Positions 1-5,304 of a stretch of DNA of 5,527 nt are shown here, piece by piece; within the stretch, counting starts at the first letter, position 1, and every line of letters begins with the position of its first letter. Both the position numbers and the translations under genes were made by a program. A model generated the notes under the pieces. That model saw only the letters and a list, made by a program, of their open reading frames with translations, did no database searches and was not told the DNA's origin. The stretch is from Candidatus Rifleibacteriota bacterium (GTDB lineage: Bacteria; Riflebacteria; Ozemobacteria; Ozemobacterales; Ozemobacteraceae): the NCBI GenBank assembly GCA_017526725.1, contig JAFXRA010000295.1, positions 1 to 5,527 of the forward strand. Direction: 5' to 3'.

Positions 1-3
1 GAT

Positions 4-210
4 GGGTTAGTATGGTTGGATTGGTTGGAAGGGTTGGATGAGTTGGAAGGTTTGGAAGTGTTAGAAGGGTTAGAAGGGTTGGAAGAGTTAGAAGAGTTAG
101 AAGGGTTGGAAGAGTTGGAAGAGTTAGAAGGGTTAGAAGGGTTGGAAGGGTTGGAAGAGTTCTAAGGGTTCGAGTCGTTCGTGTCGTTCGAAGAGTTAGA
201 AGGGTTACCG
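4..210. repeat. 9-bp tandem repeat array (about 23 units, GRGTTRGAA)
   Basis: About 23 consecutive nine-base units follow the consensus GRGTTRGAA on the plus strand, with no insertion or deletion over 207 bases. The core (about 67-156) is nearly uniform. The edges are degenerate: units at 166-192 carry TTC in place of TTG/TTA. TT at unit positions 4-5 is present in all units. On the plus strand one frame is open from the window edge to a TAA at 163-165 and reads as Leu-Glu-Gly/Glu triplets. On the minus strand one frame reads as Asn-(Pro/Ser/Asp)-(Ser/Thr) triplets, broken by a TAG at 162-164, with no start codon after it. The array lies beyond the terminator of the lipoprotein gene and may be intergenic, a degenerate repeat protein, or the tail of a plus-strand gene that begins outside the window. 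The unit spacing is certain; the role is unknown. Confidence 0.9.
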
Positions 211-229
211 GTTAATTGATAAAAAGCAT

Positions 230-256
230 AAAAAAACCGGGCATTAGACCCGGCCT
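230..256 (-). terminator. Intrinsic terminator of the lipoprotein gene
   Basis: On the minus strand CCGGG (253-249), a 7-base loop and CCCGG (241-237) form a GC-rich stem that wobble pairs can extend. It is followed directly by seven T (236-230). It starts about 20 bases after the TAA of the lipoprotein gene, as expected for a Rho-independent terminator of that transcript. The opposite orientation has only a short T run, so it would work poorly for plus-strand transcription. Confidence 0.85.
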
Positions 257-276
257 TTAGCTGCAAATGATTTTAA

Positions 277-1110
277 TTATTTATTAGGATACCATGTAGC
301 TTGTTCCAAAATACCAGTATCAACGACATCGTGTCCATCTTTTCTTATATAGTCTATTTTTACAATAGTATTGTTCAAATTATGATTTCCTGCAGCATAA
401 ACCCCTTGTGAAGTCAAATTAATTGTATAGTATTTTTCTGTTATATCATAAGAAATATCCAGTTTTTTATCAGAACTTTCTTCTAGACTCGTCCAAGAGT
501 GAATTGCCTTCAAATAAGAATCTAAGGCAGATATTTTCCAAGAATTAAAATCTAATTTTTGGGATTCACCTAAAATGTTTTTAAAAACAACTTTGGCTGA
601 CAAACTAGATAATCTGCTTATTTCTACATCAGTAATATCATCTAAATCAACTAAATATTCTTCACCATTTTTTATAATTTCTTTATCTACTGAGCCATTT
701 CTTACTAAGTAAGAACCATCAGAAAGTTTCTTAATATATATTCCTTCCTTCAAGCTAGTAACTTTTTTAAAAACAAGTGATAAAATATCATTTCCATTAA
801 TAGTGATATTAACTGTGGTTGAAGCTCCTGAAAGTATCTGATAAACTTCCTGCTCAAACATAACCTTTGTGAAAATATAATTACCTTCTGAATCAAAGCT
901 ACGTCCTGGGAATTCAACTCCGTTTAAAAACAGCTTAATATCTTTCGCATCAGATGTAGCTGCCCTAGAAGAGGTGACTGATTCATCATCTATAATATTT
1001 TTTGAAACGGTTATTCTGTATGCGCCATCATAGCTGTTGCTATTGCCGCCACAACCGGTAAAAACGATACAACAACACAGCAGCAGAATTGAAAGGAATA
1101 GTTTTTTCAT
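277..1110 (-). CDS. Predicted lipoprotein of unknown function (277 aa)
   Basis: The protein begins with a lipoprotein signal peptide: Lys2-Lys3, a hydrophobic core at residues 4-17, and a lipobox FTGC whose Cys20 would be the lipidated first residue of the mature protein. Cys20 is followed by Gly-Gly-Asn-Ser, a flexible linker, with no Asp at +2. If the cell has a Lol system, this favours an outer-membrane location. The remaining 250 or so residues are polar, rich in Ser, Asn, Asp and Lys with alternating hydrophobic residues, suggesting a beta-rich extracytoplasmic domain. I recognise no family or catalytic motif. The start is supported by GGAG at 1122-1119, eight bases before ATG. A possible promoter overlaps an inverted repeat upstream, and a strong terminator follows, so it is probably a single-gene transcript. 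Parts are notably AT-rich (17 G+C of 60 at 661-720 by hand count). Lipoprotein status is fairly sure; function is unknown. Confidence 0.88.
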   Translation of the reverse strand: MKKLFLSILLLCCCIVFTGCGGNSNSYDGAYRITVSKNIIDDESVTSSRAATSDAKDIKLFLNGVEFPGRSFDSEGNYIFTKVMFEQEVYQILSGASTTVNITINGNDILSLVFKKVTSLKEGIYIKKLSDGSYLVRNGSVDKEIIKNGEEYLVDLDDITDVEISRLSSLSAKVVFKNILGESQKLDFNSWKISALDSYLKAIHSWTSLEESSDKKLDISYDITEKYYTINLTSQGVYAAGNHNLNNTIVKIDYIRKDGHDVVDTGILEQATWYPNK

Positions 1111-1154
1111 GTTTGCGGCTCCATCAGATAAAACAATCTATTTTTTTATTAGGT

Positions 1155-1183
1155 AGTATTGCACAAAGCAATTAAAAAATCAA
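1155..1183 (-). promoter_or_regulatory. Possible promoter of the lipoprotein gene
   Basis: On the minus strand TTGATT (1183-1178) lies 17 bases from AATACT (1160-1155). Each box matches four of six consensus positions for a housekeeping sigma factor. Initiation near 1148 would leave a leader of roughly 38 bases before the ATG at 1110, containing the GGAG ribosome binding site. The -35 box lies inside the left arm of the 18-bp inverted repeat, so a protein binding that repeat would block it. AT-rich DNA gives many such matches, so this is a candidate only. Confidence 0.3.
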
Positions 1184-1207
1184 TTTTACATTGATCTTTT
1201 AATTGCT
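1167..1207. repeat. 18-bp inverted repeat upstream of the lipoprotein gene
   Basis: AGCAATTAAAAAATCAAT (1167-1184) and its near-perfect inverse (1190-1207) match at 17 of 18 positions around a 5-base centre. It is AT-rich and not followed by a proper T run on either strand, so it is a poor terminator. It lies just upstream of, and overlaps, the possible promoter of the lipoprotein gene, which suits an operator for a dimeric regulator. It could also be the remnant of a small mobile repeat. The symmetry is visible; the role is inferred. Confidence 0.7.
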
Positions 1208-1259
1208 AAAAAGCTTTACAATAATATATATCGGCAAAAAAAACTTTTTTGTTTAAGCG

Positions 1260-1439
1260 GAGCTTGTCCGAAAACCAGAAATTTGATGAAAAATCAGTAT
1301 TTATTTGTTTGTAGCCTAACCATTGCCATAAACGTATAGCTTTCAGGGCTAAAGCCTATACGCTATACTTTTTATGACAAATGTGTAGGCAATTAGAACA
1401 ATCTAATTTGAACTTAAAACTTAGTTTTCGGACAAACTC
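1260..1439. mobile_element. MITE-like non-autonomous element, 180 bp
   Basis: The element is bounded by GAGCTTGTCCGAAAAC (1260-1275) and the inverse of GAGTTTGTCCGAAAAC (1424-1439), which match at 15 of 16 positions. It is flanked by the direct repeat TAAGCG. The 148-base interior has no meaningful reading frame, so it must have been moved by a transposase encoded elsewhere. The interior contains a strong hairpin (1333-1362) and a smaller one, AATTAGA/TCTAATT (1391-1408). The last base of the right terminal repeat supplies the final G of the sensor gene's TAG stop codon. I cannot name the parent insertion sequence family from the ends alone. It also fills most of the 328-base gap between the two genes. 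Confidence 0.75.
1333..1362. repeat. Hairpin inside the MITE-like element
   Basis: CGTATAGCTTT (1333-1343) pairs with AAAGCCTATACG (1351-1362) around the loop CAGGGCT, with one bulged base. An alternative pairing joins GTATAGC (1334-1340) with GCTATAC (1362-1368), enclosing the small stem GGC-TAAA-GCC and followed directly by TTTTT (1369-1373). In that form it resembles a plus-strand terminator. On the minus strand the T run after the stem is short, so it would be at best a weak end for the sensor transcript. Confidence 0.6.
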
Positions 1440-3883
1440 TAAGCGGGCATAGAATTACTGTAGAAACTTTCCCAGATTTCCCGTTCTTCATTAAGAACGT
1501 AGAGTGCAAATTCATTCTTCAGAATACTTATGCAGAAATCTGCAATGGCAAAATCGCTTTCCTGCAATTCTTCGTTCTGATAGAGGAACAGCACGCCCAA
1601 AAGTCTCTTTTTATCTACTAATGGATAAGCAACAACATCATCTTCACTATTATCAGACTTAAATACAATTTTATTGTCATAATTAACTTTAAGCTGCTCA
1701 ATAAGTTTATTTTCAACAGCAGTCAGTTCCAGCGGCTTCGAGCGATTAATTCTTGAACAGCAGTCAAGGGTATTATCGCTTTGAACTCTGACAAGCAGCG
1801 CATCTTTCAACGGAATCAGCTTGCTGATTTCATAAAGCATACCAGAGAAAGGTCTGATATCTTTTGAATAGTCGTTAAGAATCATAGTTTTAACAGAGTC
1901 AAGCTTGTTATGAATCTTAAGCATATCCTCATGCAGTTCCTTGTTTTTAAGCTGAATCTTACGGTTTTCAACAGCATTTTTAATAGCGCCGGAAACCTGC
2001 TTCAGATAGAACCCGACCATATCAACAATATTATCAGAATTATCGGCGGAACCGTATTTTTCAAGCATCATCATACCCAAAATCTTATCATTTTCTTTTA
2101 GAGGAACAAAAGCAACCAATCTTCTCAAATCACCGTTAGTAATGGCAATTGATGCGGAAGATTTTTCTGGTCTTATCTCAGCGCTGAAAACCACCGGTCT
2201 GCCTTCTGTTAAAGCAGGATCTAAAGTTTCTGGGTGAGTTCTTGGAATATCGAGAAGTCTTGGAGAAACTTTCCTTATATCAAGAATTTCATTCTTCTGA
2301 TGAGTCATGTCAGTTGCATCAAAAACGTGGAAACAGGAGTTTTCCAAACCAAACAAATCCTTAGTTCTGCGTTCAACCTTGGCAATCAGTTCATCAAGAC
2401 CGCTGCATGAATTCATAAAATCAGCCACATCATCAAGAATCATCTGTCTATTTTCCAGTTCAACCCTGAGTTGGTCATTATCGGCTTTTACAGAAGCAAC
2501 CTGATTTTTCAATTCTGAAATCTGACTGTTCAAATTGGCAGTTTCGATATCCATATCATTAACTTTTGTGTTGAGAACTTCAATATCAATAGATTTATTT
2601 GATGAAATCTTAACCAGTTCATCCATTGATTTATGAAGATCGCGGTTTTCCTGACTAAGCTTTTCAATACTGTTTCTAGCATGGAGACATTCTGCACTGA
2701 GAGCGTCTACAAGTTCTTTTCGGTTCACTTCAAGAGTTTTTTCTTGGAAAGAAAGCATCAATCTAGGAGCACCGTCATATTCTCTATAAAAACTTATTAC
2801 TAAATCATAAATACGTTCTGAATTATCAGGAAAATTGAATTTTACATCTGGCAACTTTTTAAACGTCTGTGAAGACAACACAGATTGAGCAGTAAACTCA
2901 TAGTTAGATTTCGCTAAATCTGGCAAAGATTCCAATAAATTCTTATTTACCATTTCATTTCTAATCAAAATCTGCCCTTCATCGCATTTAAGATTTAATA
3001 TTTTCCCTTTTTTATCAATAACGATCCAAGGGTCATTCTGCATCAAAGCAATATGTTTCAATGAAATCGAAGAAGATTTGCTAATATTAAGCGATTTATC
3101 CAAATCATCAACTTTTTCTTTAAATGCCTGAGTGAGCTTGAATGAAATCAAAGCTGAAGCACCAAAAGAAAGCACTGCAACCATAAAATAAGACCATATC
3201 CAAGAATCACAACTGTGCAAATCGCCATACATCGGGCTGTAAAACTTAATATGGTTCACTATTCCATATTTTATAAGCAAAGAATTAACAAGCCAGCCGC
3301 CGCAAGCGAAAATAGAATAAGCAATACCGGCTTTAGCGCCCATTACTGAGCCAGCTACAGCTATTGGAATTACCGACATAAGAAACATCGGGCTTTCGGT
3401 TGAACCAGTATATCTTGTCAGGCAAAGAATGGCCGCCAAATCAAAGAAAATCTGGGAATGCATTATGTTTTCTAAAGAAACCGGGTTAACAGGGAAATCC
3501 TTCATAGTTTCAAGAATCATAAGGTAAATGATTCCCACTATTTTCATAAATACCATCGGAATTCCAGCAAGACCCTTGATCAAACCATTCTTTTTAAAAC
3601 TGCTGAAAAACTGAGAAAGAACTCTCAGCATCATTCGCTTAAGAGTTGATAAACCTTTTGTTACAGAAAGCTGGCGGCCTAACATAGAAATGTGAAGTGT
3701 AAGATAAATATTAAAAAGAGCTAAAATACAACAAATAGCGTAAATCGGCTCCAACTTGAAGCTCATCTTGAAACCATAAATAAAAGCAACGCAAAAACCA
3801 AATATAATGGCTATATTTGCCCACCTTAGCGTTACAAGATTGCGGGCCACCTGCAATTCTCTTCTGTAAGGATTAATTGACAT
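1439..3883 (-). CDS. Membrane sensor protein: PilS-like membrane region, PAS-like, coiled coil, two GAF-like domains; no output domain (814 aa)
   Basis: Six to seven membrane segments lie at about residues 21-38, 44-66, 106-124, 144-160, 165-181, 183-207 and 228-250. The stretch from Gln144 (FFDL, then TGSTESP, then PIAVAG) resembles the membrane sensor part of PilS-type histidine kinases. A PAS-like domain follows (about 275-385), then a long coiled coil (about 388-480) and two GAF-like domains (about 480-640 and 655-800) joined by a short helix. There is no phospho-acceptor histidine box, ATPase N/G boxes, GGDEF, EAL or phosphatase signature, so it probably signals through a partner protein. 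The start is set by AGGAG at 3894-3890, six bases before ATG; that site is buried in a leader hairpin. The C-terminus is intact: before the MITE insertion the last codons would have been Met-Pro-Ala-TAA, now Met-Pro-Ala-TAG. Composition varies: 16 G+C of 60 at 2941-3000 (PAS region) against 26 of 60 at 1741-1800. Domain order is fairly sure; ligand and output are unknown. Confidence 0.88.
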   Translation of the reverse strand: MSINPYRRELQVARNLVTLRWANIAIIFGFCVAFIYGFKMSFKLEPIYAICCILALFNIYLTLHISMLGRQLSVTKGLSTLKRMMLRVLSQFFSSFKKNGLIKGLAGIPMVFMKIVGIIYLMILETMKDFPVNPVSLENIMHSQIFFDLAAILCLTRYTGSTESPMFLMSVIPIAVAGSVMGAKAGIAYSIFACGGWLVNSLLIKYGIVNHIKFYSPMYGDLHSCDSWIWSYFMVAVLSFGASALISFKLTQAFKEKVDDLDKSLNISKSSSISLKHIALMQNDPWIVIDKKGKILNLKCDEGQILIRNEMVNKNLLESLPDLAKSNYEFTAQSVLSSQTFKKLPDVKFNFPDNSERIYDLVISFYREYDGAPRLMLSFQEKTLEVNRKELVDALSAECLHARNSIEKLSQENRDLHKSMDELVKISSNKSIDIEVLNTKVNDMDIETANLNSQISELKNQVASVKADNDQLRVELENRQMILDDVADFMNSCSGLDELIAKVERRTKDLFGLENSCFHVFDATDMTHQKNEILDIRKVSPRLLDIPRTHPETLDPALTEGRPVVFSAEIRPEKSSASIAITNGDLRRLVAFVPLKENDKILGMMMLEKYGSADNSDNIVDMVGFYLKQVSGAIKNAVENRKIQLKNKELHEDMLKIHNKLDSVKTMILNDYSKDIRPFSGMLYEISKLIPLKDALLVRVQSDNTLDCCSRINRSKPLELTAVENKLIEQLKVNYDNKIVFKSDNSEDDVVAYPLVDKKRLLGVLFLYQNEELQESDFAIADFCISILKNEFALYVLNEEREIWESFYSNSMPA

Positions 3884-3945
3884 AAAAAGCTCCTGAATGC
3901 AAATTGTTACACTTCAAGCAACCTATCGGCATTCAAGAGCTTTTT
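3884..3945 (-). promoter_or_regulatory. Terminator-like hairpin that sequesters the sensor gene's ribosome binding site
   Basis: In the minus-strand RNA, AAAAAGCUCUUGAAUGC (3945-3929) pairs with GCAUUCAGGAGCUUUUU (3900-3884) over 17 positions with one G-U wobble and a 28-base loop. On the other strand the wobble becomes a C-A mismatch, so the fold is fitted to minus-strand RNA. The 3' arm contains the AGGAG ribosome binding site and ends in five U directly before the AUG of the sensor gene. The stem can therefore act as an intrinsic terminator of the upstream transcript, or block translation of any read-through RNA. The 28-base loop is long for a plain terminator, which favours regulation. 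The structure is seen; the regulation is inferred. Confidence 0.7.
3890..3894 (-). promoter_or_regulatory. Ribosome binding site AGGAG of the sensor gene, inside a stem
   Basis: AGGAG stands six bases before the ATG at 3883 and fixes that start. All five bases are paired with CUCUU (3939-3935) in the leader hairpin, so the site should be inaccessible unless the stem is opened. Confidence 0.75.
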
Positions 3946-3951
3946 TCTTAC

Positions 3952-3985
3952 GAATAATTTTAAGCCTTGAAATTATAAATTATTC
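3952..3985 (-). repeat. AT-rich hairpin directly after the ATPase stop codon
   Basis: GAAUAAUUU (3985-3977) and AAAUUAUUC (3960-3952) form a perfect 9-bp stem in minus-strand RNA, starting at the base after the TAA. The 16-base loop holds UUCAAGGCUU (3971-3962). That segment is complementary, with one bulge, to AAGCUCUUGAA (3942-3932) in the 5' arm of the next hairpin. It has no U run and is weak as a terminator on its own; it may be a 3'-end stabiliser or part of a switch. Confidence 0.5.
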
Positions 3986-5263
3986 TTATGAGTTAAACCA
4001 GTCTTTAACAGCACTGAAAATATTCTTCTTACCAGCACTGCCGGCTTCATCCGGAAGAGTTTCGTGAGTTAAATCACTGATAACAGTAACGATATCGTTT
4101 CTATATTCAGAAGTATTGTTGGATTCAAAAGCAGTCTGACAGTTGTTAATCAAGTCTGATGCTATCTTCCAGTCGTCGTGAATTACATAGTTTACTTTAA
4201 CGTTCTTCTTCTGGAATACGCCTTCCAGTTCTTCCTTAGACTTGCTGTAGTAACTGCCGAATCTATTGAGTATCAGACGAATCTTTTCTTTCGGGTATTT
4301 CAAGCTGTCCATAACGTTCAAGCAGTTATGTATAGCAACGATATGACCCATATCAGGATTCATAACAAGCATGATTATATCAGAAATATCAAGAGCATTG
4401 ATTGAAATATCCTGCAGCAGAGAGTGTGTATCGATAAGGATAAAATCATATTTATCTTTAGAATAAGTAACAATCTTTCTCAAATGTGAAGAATCAACAT
4501 TTTCAGACTGTTCTGGCTTTAAAGGAGCGGGAAGCAGATCGAAACCAGATTTGTGTCTTGATAAACATGGCTTAATATCATCAAAACTTCTTAAAGCATC
4601 TGAACCTGTTAAATCGACAATAGTTTTCTTTGGCTTGAGATCAAGCATAAATGCAATTCCGCCAAACTGGAGGTCTAAGTCGATGAGCATAACTTTTTTA
4701 TTCAGATACTTAGCCATGCCATAAGCAATATTTGTTGCTATTGAAGTCTTGCCTGCGCCGCCTTTCGGGCTGAAGAACGTAATAACCTGAGCCTTGGTCT
4801 GAGGTTCATTTGATGCAGATGCTGTTGAACCACCAGTGCTATCTGCTCTAAGACGCTTAGTTAGAGCAGTCATGATACGTAAAGCAACAAAAGAATTAAT
4901 ACGTAGCAACATATCAAAATTCTTTTTTTCTATCTGTAAAATTTCACAATCAGTTGTAGAAGTAATTGTGGCATTTCTTGGCAAATCTTCTACTAAAGCC
5001 ATTTCACCAAAGAAATTACTTTCGTCACTTGCTTTAATAGTAGTTAAAATAGTTTTCTTACCGTTAATAACTTTTGATACTTCAACTTCACCTTTTGTCA
5101 AAACATAGAAAGCATCACCAATATCGCCTTCTTTGAAGAATTCTGTGCCAGAAGGAATACTTCCTTTTTGGACTACTGAAATTAGTTTTTCAAGATCTGA
5201 ATCTTCCAGCTTTTCGAATAAAGAAATATTTTTTATCATTTCTGTTGTAATTGTATCTGACAC
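3986..5263 (-). CDS. Cyclic-nucleotide-binding domain fused to a CpaE/MinD-like ATPase (425 aa)
   Basis: Residues about 10-140 form a CRP-type cyclic-nucleotide-binding domain. The phosphate-binding cassette FGEMALVEDLPRNAT (85-99) keeps the Glu87 and Arg96 that hold the ligand in CRP and PKA. A Ser/Thr-rich linker (141-158) leads to a MinD/ParA-superfamily ATPase: deviant Walker A KGGAGKT (167-173) with signature Lys167 and Lys172, DLDLQFGG (195-202), and Walker B ILIDTH (275-280). DLQFGG and LLPAPLKPEQ (243-252) resemble CpaE/TadZ proteins of Flp pilus and polar localisation systems. Those usually carry a receiver-like N-terminus; here a nucleotide sensor takes its place. The C-terminal KKNIFSAVKDWF (412-423) is a basic amphipathic segment like the MinD membrane anchor. 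There is no DNA-binding helix-turn-helix, so it is not a CRP regulator. The start is GTG, set by GGGGAG seven bases upstream. It lies 41 bases after a GerW-like gene and is probably cotranscribed. ATPase and nucleotide domain are sure; the cellular role is inferred. Confidence 0.93.
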   Translation of the reverse strand: MSDTITTEMIKNISLFEKLEDSDLEKLISVVQKGSIPSGTEFFKEGDIGDAFYVLTKGEVEVSKVINGKKTILTTIKASDESNFFGEMALVEDLPRNATITSTTDCEILQIEKKNFDMLLRINSFVALRIMTALTKRLRADSTGGSTASASNEPQTKAQVITFFSPKGGAGKTSIATNIAYGMAKYLNKKVMLIDLDLQFGGIAFMLDLKPKKTIVDLTGSDALRSFDDIKPCLSRHKSGFDLLPAPLKPEQSENVDSSHLRKIVTYSKDKYDFILIDTHSLLQDISINALDISDIIMLVMNPDMGHIVAIHNCLNVMDSLKYPKEKIRLILNRFGSYYSKSKEELEGVFQKKNVKVNYVIHDDWKIASDLINNCQTAFESNNTSEYRNDIVTVISDLTHETLPDEAGSAGKKNIFSAVKDWFNS

Positions 5264-5270
5264 AGATAAA

Positions 5271-5276
5271 CTCCCC
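5271..5276 (-). promoter_or_regulatory. Ribosome binding site GGGGAG deciding a GTG start
   Basis: GGGGAG on the minus strand lies seven bases before GTG at 5263-5261. The first in-frame ATG is eight codons further in (codon 9) and has no comparable site, so GTG is the better start. Confidence 0.8.
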
Positions 5277-5304
5277 TTATTATATAAAATTTGATTACTC
5301 TTAA

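Larger units (their letters stand above)
1254..1445. repeat. 6-bp target site duplication TAAGCG flanking the MITE-like element
   Basis: TAAGCG occurs at 1254-1259 and again at 1440-1445, immediately outside the two 16-bp terminal inverted repeats. The pair is the expected footprint of a transposition event. Removing one copy and the element restores GCT TAA as the end of the sensor gene, a sensible original sequence. A perfect 6-bp match at exactly these borders is unlikely by chance. Confidence 0.75.

Noticed and set aside
4..210. CRISPR array
   Set aside because: The units are nine bases long and contiguous, with no spacers.
1439..1460. Truncation of the sensor gene by the mobile element
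   Set aside because: Reconstructing the site without the element gives the same last residues followed by TAA, so no coding sequence was lost.
1910..2101. 63-codon plus-strand open frame
   Set aside because: It lies wholly antisense within the sensor gene, has no convincing ribosome binding site and resembles no protein; it is a frame shadow.
2307..2504. 65-codon plus-strand open frame
   Set aside because: Antisense to the coiled-coil and first GAF coding region; its Ser-rich composition mirrors the Glu/Leu-rich sense strand.
1439..3883. Histidine kinase call for the 814-aa protein
   Set aside because: The membrane region is PilS-like, but no histidine box or ATP-binding boxes are present, and the C-terminus is two GAF-like domains.
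4178..4405. 75-codon plus-strand open frame
   Set aside because: Antisense within the ATPase gene, with no independent support.
4836..5108. 90-codon plus-strand open frame
   Set aside because: Antisense to the strongly conserved cyclic-nucleotide-binding domain; the sense strand explains the sequence.
3986..5263. CRP/FNR transcription regulator
   Set aside because: The nucleotide-binding domain is followed by an ATPase and not by a helix-turn-helix domain.
5279..5284. Perfect -10 box TATAAT on the minus strand just before the ATPase gene
   Set aside because: There is no recognisable -35 box 16-18 bases upstream, and initiation would fall on the ribosome binding site. Such matches are common in AT-rich gaps.
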